Shown in pieces: positions 49,201 through 59,507 of a stretch of DNA of 64,000 nt; position 1 is the stretch's first letter, and each line of letters starts with the position of its first letter. The notes beneath the pieces are model-generated. The model had not been told where the DNA came from. It did no database searches and saw nothing but the letters and a program-made list of their open reading frames with translations. Location of the stretch: assembly GCA_030141605.1 (NCBI GenBank), contig JAQGDQ010000088.1, positions 62,001 to 126,000 of the forward strand, read 5' to 3'. The position numbers were made by a program, and so were the translations under genes. This stretch comes from Tubiluchus corallicola (Eukaryota > Priapulida > Priapulimorpha > Priapulimorphida > Tubiluchidae).

Positions 49201-52200
49201 CTTATCAAAACACTTCATCACATCTACAACTACAAGTTTTGCTTGTTTTTTATAAAAATTGCAAATCTCTATAAACCAATATAATACAAATAGAATATTC
49301 ATTATTATTATTCCCTTTTTACCACCACATTGACTTTCACTTAGTCCTACGTTTATTTATTTCTTTGTAATATTATTTGTTCTAGCAATTTAGAAATTTT
49401 ACTAGTTAGAAAGATTCCTTTTAAATTTTTCAAACTCATTTTTTGCACCTTTTTCTTATATATTGATTTTATTATCATCTCATTCCATTCTTCTGGTATT
49501 CTTTCTTGGCTAATGACATCATTTGACAGAATACATAAGCTAGCTACCAGATCACTTCCTGCCATCTTTAACATTTCATTTTTCCACCCTTGACTATCTA
49601 ATACTTTCCAGTTTTTGTTTTTTATAGCATCATTCATCTCTTCTCGTATTACTTGTCTTATCTGTTTGCTTTTTATAATATTTACGACTTCTATTACTTT
49701 TAACGCTTCATTAATTTCTTCTTCTAAGTAACTTTGATTTGTGTTTTGCAGCAGTTCATTTTAAAATCTAATATATTCTTTTTTCAATATGTTCTTTATC
49801 AGTTATAAACTGATTTTGAGATTTTATTCCACATCTAACTTCTTTATTGGTATGTGACTCTCTTTTTATACTTCCAGAAGACCCCACCTTTTACTGTGCC
49901 TTCTTTTTTAATGTTCTACGCAGTCTTAATAGTTTTCCTAGCTTTAGCTTCCTGTTCGCATTTCAACAGATGCTCATTAATTAGCCTTATTCTAAAGTTT
50001 AAAAAACCTTTTTTATTTTATTTAACACTCTGGCTTCTTTTGAGATATTTTCTCTTCTTCTTTATGTTTCTTGTATTACACACACTTTTCATTGCAATTA
50101 CTTTTGCACTCCACATTGAATATTTTTCTTGAAAGTCTATGGGCCGCATGAGTAAAAATGAAGTATCTACTGAGAAGCTTAGTGCGTACATTTACTTCGA
50201 GTATAAAGTTTTTGCTATGTAGCACAAACCAAAGTTATTACTAAAGACAGAAGCTTATACCAAGCTCTTTAGTAAATACTACAAATCCTATGTGAGCGAA
50301 AAAGTTTATACTTCATTTCATATGATGAACCTTTTGTTTTTACTAAACTGCTTGCATTCTTGTAAGTGTAATGCTACGATTGTCTTCAGCATCGTCATGT
50401 GGGTCTCATCGTTTTTTAACATACAACCTGCATTTTGCAGGAAATATGTACGAAAATGTCTGAAGAGGAAGACGTGGAAATGATGACCGAAGAAGACATG
50501 CAAATAGTTTTTGTCGCTTTGCTAATAGGAAGAGAAATACTCTTATCCAAAAGTCAGTTGCGCGATGTGAGGGCCAAAAAACGAAGGCATTAAAAGAATT
50601 GGCTGATGTGATTAAGAAAAACATCAGAAAAACAGTAGACTTAAAAGCTTTGACGAAAAAGGTAAACAACATGAAAAGCAAGATACGAAGCAGGTAAGTT
50701 GCCTAGAAACAAAACAAGTAGGACATTTATTTTTAATATAGTGTTGTTATCTTCAAGTCAGTTTTCGTCATCATTACCATCATTGTTATTGCTATGTCAT
50801 ACAGCATGTAAGTCTGCATGATTCTTCATAAAGTTCTTTACATTATCTTTTTAGATGTGACCTGAACAAGAACTGGAAATACAGCAATTAAACTGTATTT
50901 ACAGTTTAATACAATTACATTGTATCCCAGGTGCTATGTCTTGTAGCCAAACAATCTGGAACCAATTTCCAAGCTTCAATCAATACCAGAAACTTCAACA
51001 ACCACTGCGATACCTTCTGAGGGCCAACTAGACATGCCAGTCAGTCAGTTTCTAAGCCAGTCAGTAAACTAGCCAAAAGAAAGTTTCCACCACTTGAAAC
51101 AACAGAGACGGCAAATCTAACCAACGCTGAACTAACCTAACTGACTTGTGTTGCTAGAGCAGTTGTACTTTTATCGAGAACAAAGAAAAGCACTGTGCAC
51201 CACAGTACCAACCACTACATCATTTTTTATGGAAGCAGTAGAAAGCACAGCATATGAGCAGCCACTACGACTACCAACTACCACTACTTAAACGACTACC
51301 ACTACCAACAGCAGCAGCAACAGCAACAATTTGTCTTTTCTTATTCTTCCTCTAGCCCTTATTTCTTTCTCTTGTGATTCACTTCTTTTCTAAAAACGCT
51401 GTTGCTGTGCCAAGAGAAAAGCTGCAATGTCGTTGGGTTTTTTTTCCCCACTTCCCTTGTCTTAACTGCAGGGTTTTGAACATCATCAACATGTTTGTGT
51501 GGATGCTCTGCTAAGTCAGCATCGTTAAACTTGTGGGCACGTTGCAAAATGTCAACATCATCATTCAGTAGTTTACCGATGTTGTACAGCATAAAGTAAC
51601 ACATTATATATTTTGTAACCCATACTAACTTCAGTCACACCTTATAATCTAGCATTGGAAATCATCGTTTTACCTGACCAAACATTCTTTCAACAATGAT
51701 CTTTCATGAGAGTGATGTCAGGTGAACACAGATCGAAGCTAGTTTTTGAGGTTTTTATATGGTGCCATCAGCCTTGGACTTATCCAGTAACGCTCATAAT
51801 AATATGGCTCCAAACCTTTGCTGTTGCAGCCAAATTCCAGCTAATGATCTTCACCAAATCCTGCTGTCATGCACTGATGCTGGCCAACAAGTATCTATAC
51901 TTGTCACAACATCATCTGTGTTGACAGTCACTTGGACATTTATACTCGTTACATCTTTCTTATTAACATGCTCATCTTTGTAAACAGATGGCGTAACAAT
52001 ACGCACATGAGTACAACCAACGGCTCCTATTACATTCGGAATCGAAAATCGTTCAAGCCATTTGGCTTTCGCGTTAGCGACATCTTTATTTATTGTTGGA
52101 AACTTTATTACATCATTGCACTTTTCACAAATTTTATTTATCATTTCGTTGACTATCTTGCAAACTAGTTTAATGTAAACCTAAATCTTCTCCGACACCT

Positions 52201-54235
52201 ACTTGAAATCCAGGGTCTGCAGTATATGTAATAATCTGGAAAATGTTATTTAACAGTGCCAAGTAATGATAATATCACTAATAAGGTGCACTGCAAAACA
52301 TAAGTGGTAAAATATTATCATAATTGTCATCCTTATCATTGATATCATCATCATCTTCATCATCATTGTTACAGTTGTTGTCATTGTTATCATCATCATC
52401 ACCATCATCATAATTTATTTTCATCTTCATTAATTGCAGCAACAATAAAACCAAAAACAGCAAGAGTCGATGGAGCCCAAGCCTCAGAACTTACATATTT
52501 TACACAAATATATATCAATATTATATATTTATATCCATAATTTTACACATATATACACAAATACACCAACAGAATTAAAATATTATAAGCTAGCTAAGGC
52601 ACTAATTTACAAAAATCGTAAATAACTTTCGTAATTAATTTCCTAAAGTAACAAGTCCCGAAAACACCTGCATCTTTTCAAAACTTGAAAGAGCACCCCT
52701 CTTCATTCTTTAAAAGCACCTGGGAAGAAATAATCAGCCATCCACTGCACATTCTCTGGTTCGAATCTAAATAAGCTCTTAAATCGTTTTATTGCTATTT
52801 TGCATCTGTCATAATATACTTTCTGCTTTCTTGTCACACTAGGTATAACTCCCGCCATATTCTTGCACAGCAAATCCATGTTCAGAGTAGCTTCGCAAAA
52901 TCATAGTATTTACTAAGGAATGCGACTTTTTATTCATACCAATCGTACTTTGTTGTGAAGTAAAAACTAAAGTATATACTCTGGCATTAAAGGGAAGTAT
53001 CTACTATAGTTTATACTACTAATCTTCATCATATGAAATGAAATAGCTACTACGACAATCGTAATAAAAAAGCATAATCCAAATTTTATTCACACAGGCC
53101 TATATCTTGCTTCCATATTTCTGCTAAGCCTGCATTCTGTGTCATGGTTTTAATTTTTTCTAATTCTGTTTGTGTAATTTTCATTGGGTATTGTTTTCTA
53201 GTTCCTTGTACACCCGTGTTTATTTCATACATACTATAACTGTATTGTGAACAGAATGTCTTTCTATCACCTTTCCATTTTCACTTTCAATGCTATCCAT
53301 TCCCCTTTTTTACTTTGTCTGTTTTCATATAATTGACTGCTTCTACTTCATTTTTACTCAGCACACAATAATCTGTTACTGATTTTTCGATCCCTTGTGT
53401 GTGCATCCATAATCTTTCACATTTATCTGTTGCATTTAATAAACAGAGAATATGTTCTTCCGTTATTTTTAGTAACATTTTCCTGCCTACACTCACTTCT
53501 TTGTTACCTGGTGTTGTACATCCAACTTTATAGTTGAATTCACCAGCTATTATTATTTTCTCATTCTTTCGTTTCGCTTCGTTTATATGTTTTTCTATAT
53601 TTGAGTACATATTTTTTAACTCTGATACTTTAGTTCGGCCTTCTTGTGAGCCATATATTACTCCAAGTCTAATTTTAACTTGTCCATTATCAATTATAGA
53701 CCAAACTCCTTCATAGTGTTCTTCGGTAAATTCTTTATATTTCTAAAAGTGCTCGATGCAATTCAACTTTAAGTAATACTAGTATTCCTCCTTTCTCATT
53801 CTTTCAATTCTTAAATATTGATATACATCAAATTTAATTTTATCATTTTACTTTAGAAATTTTCTACACAACAAAATATTTCTGACTTCCACTCTTCCTG
53901 TTTACCTATCTTCCTATCTATCTATTTATCTTCCTATAGATTGATTACACTACCTAGCTTCTTCTTTATTCCTCGGGCATTTCAAAAAATTAATGTGAAA
54001 TTTGTATATAACTATATTATTAGCTATAAAGCACAGTGGGGGTAGGTGTCGAGCAAAACGCGTCACGTAGTACAACACCGCATTTTGCTGGAATCAAATT
54101 ATTAGTCATAGTTATTAACATTACCTTTTTTGATAAATTGTGAACGTAAGGACAAGTATTGCAAGCAAACCGATAACACTTTCTTCCTTCCTCAACGGTT
54201 AAAACATTCGCACACGCGGGACAAAATAGAAGCAT
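46008..54235 (-). CDS. POLR3K: RNA polymerase III subunit RPC10 (POLR3K / C11), two exons
   Basis: This is the small Pol III subunit that provides TFIIS-like RNA cleavage and aids termination and reinitiation. Coding exons 54,125-54,235 and 46,008-46,223 join in phase 0 to give 108 residues, the usual animal length. The first zinc ribbon has C5, C8, C25 and C28 (MLLFCPAC ... [10 protein letters not shown]). The linker [13 protein letters not shown] follows. The second ribbon has C69, C72, C97/98 and C102, with the hairpin [14 protein letters not shown] (residues 84-97). Its acidic pair D88-E89 corresponds to the catalytic DE of TFIIS-like cleavage factors. The 7,901-nt intron is full of transposon remains. 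PIGP follows immediately in the same terminal exon. Confidence 0.96.
46797..46868 (+). repeat. tRNA-like sequence (tRNA-Thr-type), probable SINE head or tRNA pseudogene
   Basis: AGTGGCCTAATGGTTGTGGC resembles a tRNA D-arm with an A box. CTTGTAAGC at the right spacing matches an anticodon loop with TGT (Thr). CTGCTTTGAACAGAG is a degenerate T-arm and B box. Stems are imperfect and the acceptor stem is not convincing, so a functional tRNA is unlikely. It is antisense to POLR3K within its intron. Confidence 0.45.
46869..47720. other. Unassigned part of the POLR3K intron
   Basis: No domain or RNA was recognised; short ORFs on both strands look random. Confidence 0.5.
47721..47884. mobile_element. 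Probable pogo/Tigger-like MITE
   Basis: The right end, read on the minus strand, is TA followed by CAGTCAAACCTTTTTATACC (47,884-47,863). The left end reads ATGTCAACCTCGTTTAACG. Both resemble the CAGT-x-AACCTCGTTATAACG ends of pogo-type Tc1/mariner elements, and the interior again contains CACCTCGTTATAATGCC. A TA flank is present on the right but not clear on the left. Confidence 0.45.
50456..50693 (+). pseudogene. Harbinger accessory Myb/SANT-like DNA-binding protein, broken
   Basis: From ATG 50,456 an acidic start ([16 protein letters not shown]) is followed by [15 protein letters not shown]. After a one-base frameshift near 50,588 comes [12 protein letters not shown] ... [18 protein letters not shown], which resembles the trihelix/SANT domain of the second protein of PIF/Harbinger elements. 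An acceptor-like TTTTGCAG at 50,440 and a donor CAG|GTAAGT at 50,693 suggest an exon of a spliced gene. The orientation is convergent to the transposase. Confidence 0.6.
51360..52910 (-). pseudogene. Harbinger (DDE_Tnp_4, HARBI1-like) transposase, degenerate
   Basis: The N-terminal part at about 52,900-52,640 encodes [18 protein letters not shown]. The catalytic region at 52,144-51,851 encodes [20 protein letters not shown] and [11 protein letters not shown]. The family consensus there is VIGAIDCTHI, so the first catalytic Asp appears to be Gly; the Asp of HDSRI is kept. A frameshifted continuation shows [20 protein letters not shown] and, near 51,690, an ERMFG-like remnant carrying the third acidic residue. 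The C-terminal helix ([12 protein letters not shown]) is at 51,600-51,570. Stops and frameshifts make it inactive. Confidence 0.8.
52318..52442. repeat. (TCA)n-rich imperfect microsatellite inside the Harbinger element
   Basis: Repeated TCATCA/TCATTG/TTATCA units interrupt the transposase region. The Asp/Asn-rich minus-strand ORF here is a translation of the repeat. Confidence 0.85.
54125..54235 (-). CDS. POLR3K: POLR3K coding exon 1
   Basis: It encodes residues 1-37 (starting [17 protein letters not shown], ending HNLSKK), the complete first zinc ribbon, with donor AAG|GTAATG. The start ATG at 54,235 gives the exact family N terminus. Confidence 0.96.
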
Positions 54236-54985
54236 ATCTAATTCATATAAAATAATGCATTACAATAATTGAATTATTTCAAGCTAAATCGGCTAAACCT
54301 GCAACTAAGCATTATTTATTTTTAATTATCAATAATCAACGTAATGTAATATTTAGCGCACTAGCCCATGTACCGCAGTTCGCTACTACGCATGTGCTAA
54401 ACAACTGACGGTATGTGAAATACCGCAATCGCTGACTCGTCTAAGTTTACATTTTTCCATATTTCCTGTAACGCTCTGAAATTTGGTACCAACTTTTAAT
54501 TAATTGTAATTTGTTTATGCATTAATTAATATGAAATTACATGTAAGTGAATTAAATTTGGTGAGACACAGAAATTTAATTTTAAAAATGTTTTAACAGT
54601 AGGAAATCCCAGTGCTTTTTAACCTTTGTCAAGGTTTGGTTTGTACCATCAAGTTCAAGCCATTTATATATCTTTTTTAGTTTATTGTGTTACTACTAGT
54701 TGTAATATATCTTTTGGGTTTCTTCTGCCTTAACTGTAGGCCTGATACAGTATCTATTTTACTTGTTTATTATTATTGTAATTCAGTGTGCTAACTAATT
54801 CCTTCTTATTTCTTTGCAATAATTCACATTATTGTAATACATTCTATAGAAGTGTATTGCTGATTCAGTTAAATACTTGGCAATGGAATTGAATCTTGTT
54901 AATCATATTGTTTTTATTTTATCGTATGGATAATTTACATTTAATCAATTATTTAATTTATACTGTTATTTTAAATCATTGAAAT
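54236..54985 (-). promoter_or_regulatory. Upstream region of POLR3K (probable promoter and 5' UTR)
   Basis: A short, locally GC-richer patch (about 54,355-54,445) contains CGCAGTTCGC, ACGCATGTGC and ACCGCAATCGC within otherwise AT-rich DNA, a plausible TATA-less promoter about 150-200 bp from the ATG. No core element was recognised with certainty. The minus-strand sequence ATGAATTAG just before the ATG could in principle be an acceptor. Confidence 0.35.
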
Positions 54986-55485
54986 AAACAAAGAGAACGG
55001 ACGCTGCCATCAAGGTAAACTCAGCCCAGTTTCTGACTTAAAAAGCAAACACAATTTTCGGGATGACAAAAAGGCACATCGTTCCTAGAAATAAAGAAAT
55101 TATAATTGAAATTATACAGTTGGTTTGGCCTCATCTAGAATACTGTATACAGCTTTGGAATCCCCATTTTCAGAAAGACATAATTGCTTATGGAAGGTGT
55201 GCAAAGGTGTATTTTACTGGCTATAATATTCGGTTGTAAAAAGCTGACATATTTAGAAAGATTATCGTATTGCAGTTTGACCACGCTTGAATGAAGAAGA
55301 CACCACACGCGGGGATCTTACTGAGTTTATGAAATTTTAACTAGAAAAGAAAACATTTTGCATGAAAAATTCTTTAATATAGTTGTTGATTCTAAAACTA
55401 GAGGATACTATAGTTGAAATTTGTTTAAAGAGCAGTCACGTCTTCACATTCGTAATTATTCATTTTGAGATCGCAGTTGAAAAAA
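54986..55485 (+). pseudogene. C-terminal fragment of a LINE reverse-transcriptase ORF
   Basis: The + strand encodes, with breaks, QLVWPHLEYCIQLWNPHFQKDI (at 55,120-55,185) and later VVDSKTRGYYS. This matches the 'VRPHLEYC-x-Q-x-W-x-P-x-x-QKDI ... TRG' C terminus of CR1/RTE-type LINEs. It is frameshifted and much diverged. It stops where a different LINE begins. Confidence 0.65.
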
Positions 55486-57650
55486 GTGTCAAAGAACTAA
55501 AAGTAGAATAAAAGCACAAACAATGACACGAACAATACAGAATTTAAATGAACAAAGAAGCTGCAATCCTCGAGAATTTTGTAATAGAATAAATAACTTT
55601 GCGAAAACGATAAGAAATAAAAATTGGAAATCCCAATAGAAAAACTATTTAACTACTACAAAGTACTTTATCAAGATATAATACCACAGACTATCAACGG
55701 CTTGAAAAACATGGAAAATCCCATTATGAATAGATCACTACTAAAATTGTGTGATCTTCAGATGTGTAAAACAAGAATCTCTACAAGAAGTAAAAGCACA
55801 AATAAAAAATCGCAAATGTGAAAAAAGTACTGGATTTGACAACGTCTCAGACGAAATGATAAAATCAGCATCAGATGTCTTAATCAGTCCTCTCGTAAAA
55901 CTTATGAACGTAATACCCAGAGCATTGGCACAAAACTATCTTAACCCCAATTTTCAAAAGTGGTGAGGCCTCTGACCCAAAAAAACTACTGCGACATCTC
56001 AATAATTTCATGCTTAGGAAAACTATTTAACTTAATTGTAAATGACAGAATATTTAAATACCTGGAACTAAATGATATTCTATCTAAAACTCAATTTGGC
56101 TTGAGAAAAAATTCACAAACAACTGACCCCCTACAGCTACTAAATGCTTTGGTTACACAAACAACTTCTCAGGCTGGCACATATTTGTGCTCCTGCTTCA
56201 TTGACTTTCAAACTGCATTTAACCAAATAAACCATAATCTATTATCCAAAAAGCTGGAGCTGTATGGCATTGATATTGATGCAACACAAGCAATAACGAA
56301 TATGTACCAGAAGTCAAAATGTTCTATAAAAAAGAATCTGTCTTTTCTTTATTTTTTGATGGAAAAACAGGCATACGACAATGTGATAATCTACGTCCAA
56401 CACTCTTCAACTTGTATGTAAACGATCTCCCCCAATCTCTCTCCAATAATGATGCTCCAATACTAAATGCGGTAGTAATAAAGTGCTTGCCTTATGCAGA
56501 TGATCTAGTTCCACTTAGTAGATCTGGAGAGGGCATGGCCTCCAAAAATCTATTGATGAACTTTTGCAGTATGCCACACAAAACCACCTACAGAAAAACT
56601 AAAGTAGTGGTGTTTGGAAAAAGGCCATCATCAAATGCCACCTTGCAGATGAACTCATCAGATGAACGCAGACACTAAGGAATGGAAAACATATTAAATA
56701 TCTAGGGGTGTATTTCACCAAACACAGGAATACACAACAAACATGTAGAAACAATGAGAAACCACAGCGTAAGAGCTCTCTCTAAAATAAAAACTCAACG
56801 GAAATTTCCCATTGACTACACTAATTTTCGTATTTAACACACTAATAGTCCTTATTACAATACATGGTTGTGAAATTTCAGTAAATGCTTATGTAGAAAA
56901 ACTAAATAAAATTGACAGCAATGACACTGAGAAAGTTTTATGAATATGGAATCAATCCCCATTCGAACATGTCCAAAATAAGTTCACACAATGGATGATA
57001 GGGGTAAAGAAAACAGCATCCAACATTGCCAGCAAGGCTGAACTGGGTTTATATCCTCTCCTCTTTGCAGCAGCAAAAAGATCATACAAACTTGGCTTAA
57101 CTGCCGCCCGCAAACATAGAAACACTATATTTAACACCATATTCCCGTCTTTCGATCATACAGCTCTATTCTCGCCCACATGGAAATTTATGCCAAACAA
57201 TGTACAATATGAGAATGAATCAATGACAATAAATCAGAAAGTCAAAAACCTGAACAAAATTCCGACAGTGAGATATGGAAATCTATTATTAGCGAAATTT
57301 ATAATGATGATAGGAAAAAGGGAGGCCGCAACAAGCTTTGGAAATCAAGCGTGCTTGTTATACCAAAACACCAGAACAAGAACGAACAAGATACGCAATT
57401 ATTGCACAAACTCCTCCCCTAAAAAAACATGAAATTGAAGATGAAATGGACTTTATTTATGACTGCCCACTTTTTGCTGAAAATAGAACAAATTGTGAAA
57501 ATAAACTTCACAGTTAAATTTTTTCTCTAGGAATACCACCTTCTCTCATGTGGTTGTTTAACAGTAGTGTTCAACAAGATATAATTCATTTTACAAAATA
57601 TATATTTAAAAACTTCCAAATAAGAAAAACAAAAGGCTGACACTGGCTAC
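55486..57650 (+). pseudogene. 5'-truncated non-LTR retrotransposon with reverse transcriptase
   Basis: The + strand encodes a DRIQ-like linker, then KSTGFDNVSDEMIKSA (55,825-55,870), then the RT core: CLGKLFNLIVNDRI, LSKTQFGLRKNSQTTDPLQ, CSCFIDFQTAFNQINHNLL (first catalytic Asp), TLFNLYVNDLPQSL, and LPYADDLVPLSRSG with the intact YADD box (about 56,488). A second domain follows: ALSKIKTQRKFP, QWMIGVKKTASNIASKAELG (56,990-57,050) and LGLYPLLFAAAKRSYKLGL. Several frameshifts and stops break it into at least four frames. The endonuclease is absent, so it is a dead 5'-truncated copy of a different family from the 48-54 kb LINE. Confidence 0.85.
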
Positions 57651-58560
57651 ACCTTGTTGAACCTTTTCAATGTTAACTCAACTACTCAAGAGTTGAAATA
57701 GTTTAATATCTAGTTATAATTGTGTATTGCATAATGTATAGTTGTTAATTACTTTTAATACTGTTCTTTGTTTTTTGCATGCATAATTTTTAATACAGTT
57801 TCTTTGTTTTTTTTGTACGCTTTCCTGTTACAATTTATACATCTATGGTATCAATGCAAGAAACTTCTGGCAACATCTCCAATCCCTAGGGAAGAAGAAA
57901 TCAGCACTTTGGCAGCAGATTCTAACCACAATTATTTTCAACTCTCATTATGTTATTTTTATAATCTTTCATTTAAAAAGCTGGTACAAATACCTACTAT
58001 TTATAAGCCATTTTTCTCTTTTCATTTCTAAATTATACAATTTTCTATAACTGTAATTTTTGTCTCAGTGTACCATACCTTTATCTTTGTCTATAAAAAA
58101 ACATTACAGACAACCTATTGTAATTTTTTTAGTTTTTCGTATTTAACTTGTAATATATTGCATTGCCAAATGTACATTGTATGTATTTGTGCAAATATAA
58201 AGCTGATAACGACTGTGACAGTAGTGAATGAATGGAATAATCTGCCTGCTATGGTCATTGTCACACCCAACCATAGTTAAGTTTAATTCGACAATTAGAC
58301 GACACCCAAACCTTAGTCGAAAATTATTTTGTGGAAAAAATTGGGCTTATACTCGCTTGACATTATAAAGTATAAAATAGTATAAAGTATATAATCACGA
58401 CAGTATAAAATAATACAGAACAATACAGTACAACAGTATAAAATCGGATGCGGTGTTTGGGCAGGCCGTATACCCCTCGTGCTGTAGGGACTAGTGCGGT
58501 AGACATGCCCATTTTCTCCCTTTATCTTGATTTGACGCAAAGAATAAGTACCACAAACAA
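57651..58560. other. Unassigned AT-rich sequence
   Basis: The left portion may be the 3' UTR of the preceding LINE. A TATAAAGTATAAAATAGTATAAAG-type low-complexity stretch lies at 58,363-58,443. No gene is seen. Confidence 0.45.
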
Positions 58561-59507
58561 CGTTTAGGAAAAGAAAGTGACGAACATCGCTTATTGCTAC
58601 ATATTTCGTTTTTGTGATTAGCGGCTACGCTGGCGGCATCAAACGCCGGATGATTAAAAACTTTTGAGCCCTGCTTTGACTGTAATAATAATATTCTTAA
58701 GTACACCAATAGTGTTGGTATTCGCGGAATTTTGATAAGCCAAAATCACTTTTGCGTTTTAGTAAAAGAAAAATAACTCAAATAAAAGCAATTATTAGTT
58801 AAAAAACTAAAAACTTTTCATGAAAACGAAAAACAGTTGTAGCAACAAGTTTGTACTATGTACTTGCAAATACTTCTTCAGTTTTCTTGTAAGTAAAATT
58901 TTACTGTTCTTCCTAAAGAAAGAGGCTAGCTGATTGCGTGATGGGCTGCCTACTATGCAAAAAAGTAATGCCTTTTAAATGATTTATTGATTTCTCTCCC
59001 TCCCTCTCTTAGTGAGAAAGAGATGGAGGGAGAAGAAAGAGAAAGAGAGAGAGGGAGAGACAGAGAGAGGGAGGGAGAGAGAAATAGAGAGACAGAAAGA
59101 GGTAGGGAGGGAGAGACAGATACACACACAGAGAGAGATCCGATCATTCTTTTCCTTTTGTTGAAGGTTCTGCCATTTGTTTGTTGGTCGTTTTACTCCA
59201 ATGCAAGGTGGCGGATTTGGCACATTAAAAATTACACCCATTTATGTGCCCTGCAATTAATCTATATAATTACACATATATTATATTGTTGGTTTGTATA
59301 TAAATAATGCGCACACGCACATACGCACACAACAAGTAATTGCATACGGTGCTTCATATATAAATAATCAATACAGCAGTAGAGATGAGTAGGACTGAAA
59401 TGCCAACCTAGGGCATCGTAACATCTTGATACACCCATGCACACACTCTCATATACATGTATTATTACATTATTATATACAGAAATTCCATGAAGCTGAG
59501 CCTATTA
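58561..59507 (+). repeat. Dispersed repeat, copy 2 (direct copy of 101-945)
   Basis: It is colinear with copy 1 from GTTTAGGAAAAG through the block around GCCTCTATATA / GCCTATTATATT. It has a GA-rich tract at about 58,995-59,140 and only five CA units where copy 1 has about 60. It also holds about 170 bp (59,160-59,360) absent from copy 1. Confidence 0.85.

Larger units (their letters stand above)
50141..53100. mobile_element. PIF/Harbinger DNA transposon, 2,960 bp, inserted into the LINE
   Basis: The left end GGGCCGCATGAGTAAAAATG (50,141-50,160) pairs with the right end, which reads GGCCTGTGTGAATAAAATTT on the minus strand from 53,100. The repeats are imperfect and about 20 bp. The element is flanked by TAT at 50,138-50,140 and 53,101-53,103, a 3-bp duplication as expected for this superfamily. 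Removing the element and one TAT restores an open frame in the interrupted LINE (AEIWKQDI joined to DFQEKYSMW), independent proof of the boundaries. Inside are a transposase (minus strand) and a Myb/SANT-like accessory gene (plus strand), both broken. Subterminal motifs (TTAGTAAATACTA, TTTCATATGATGAA) occur near both ends. Confidence 0.88.
48120..53860 (-). pseudogene. Non-LTR retrotransposon (EN-RT), degenerate and split by a DNA transposon
   Basis: Reading the minus strand: the APE-type endonuclease at 53,720-53,290 contains [10 protein letters not shown] and [12 protein letters not shown] (the usual GDFN is GEFN). The linker [18 protein letters not shown] runs into the Harbinger insertion at 53,101. 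It resumes at 50,140 in the same frame with DFQEKYSMW and runs to GGVFWKY (about 49,860). Reverse transcriptase follows: [11 protein letters not shown] and [14 protein letters not shown] (49,600-49,420), [11 protein letters not shown] (about 49,200, with the catalytic Asp), [12 protein letters not shown] (about 49,030), IGYMKREI (48,420), then [20 protein letters not shown] to about 48,130. Stops and frameshifts occur throughout, and the C-terminal zinc knuckle is missing. It shares a family with the fragments at 3.8-5.7 kb. Confidence 0.85.
46224..54124 (-). other. POLR3K intron 1 (7.9 kb), densely invaded by transposons
   Basis: The minus-strand donor is AAAAAG|GTAATG at 54,124 and the acceptor is TTTCCAG at 46,224. 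It contains, in + order, a tRNA-like sequence (46.8 kb), a pogo-like MITE (47.7 kb) and a LINE on the gene's own strand (48.1-53.9 kb) split by a PIF/Harbinger element (50.1-53.1 kb). Confidence 0.9.

Noticed and set aside
52278-52463. Asp/Asn-rich minus-strand ORF
   Set aside because: It is translated from the TCA-rich microsatellite in the Harbinger element.
59010-59140. Arg/Glu-rich and Ser/Leu-rich ORFs
   Set aside because: They are translations of the GA-rich tract in repeat copy 2.
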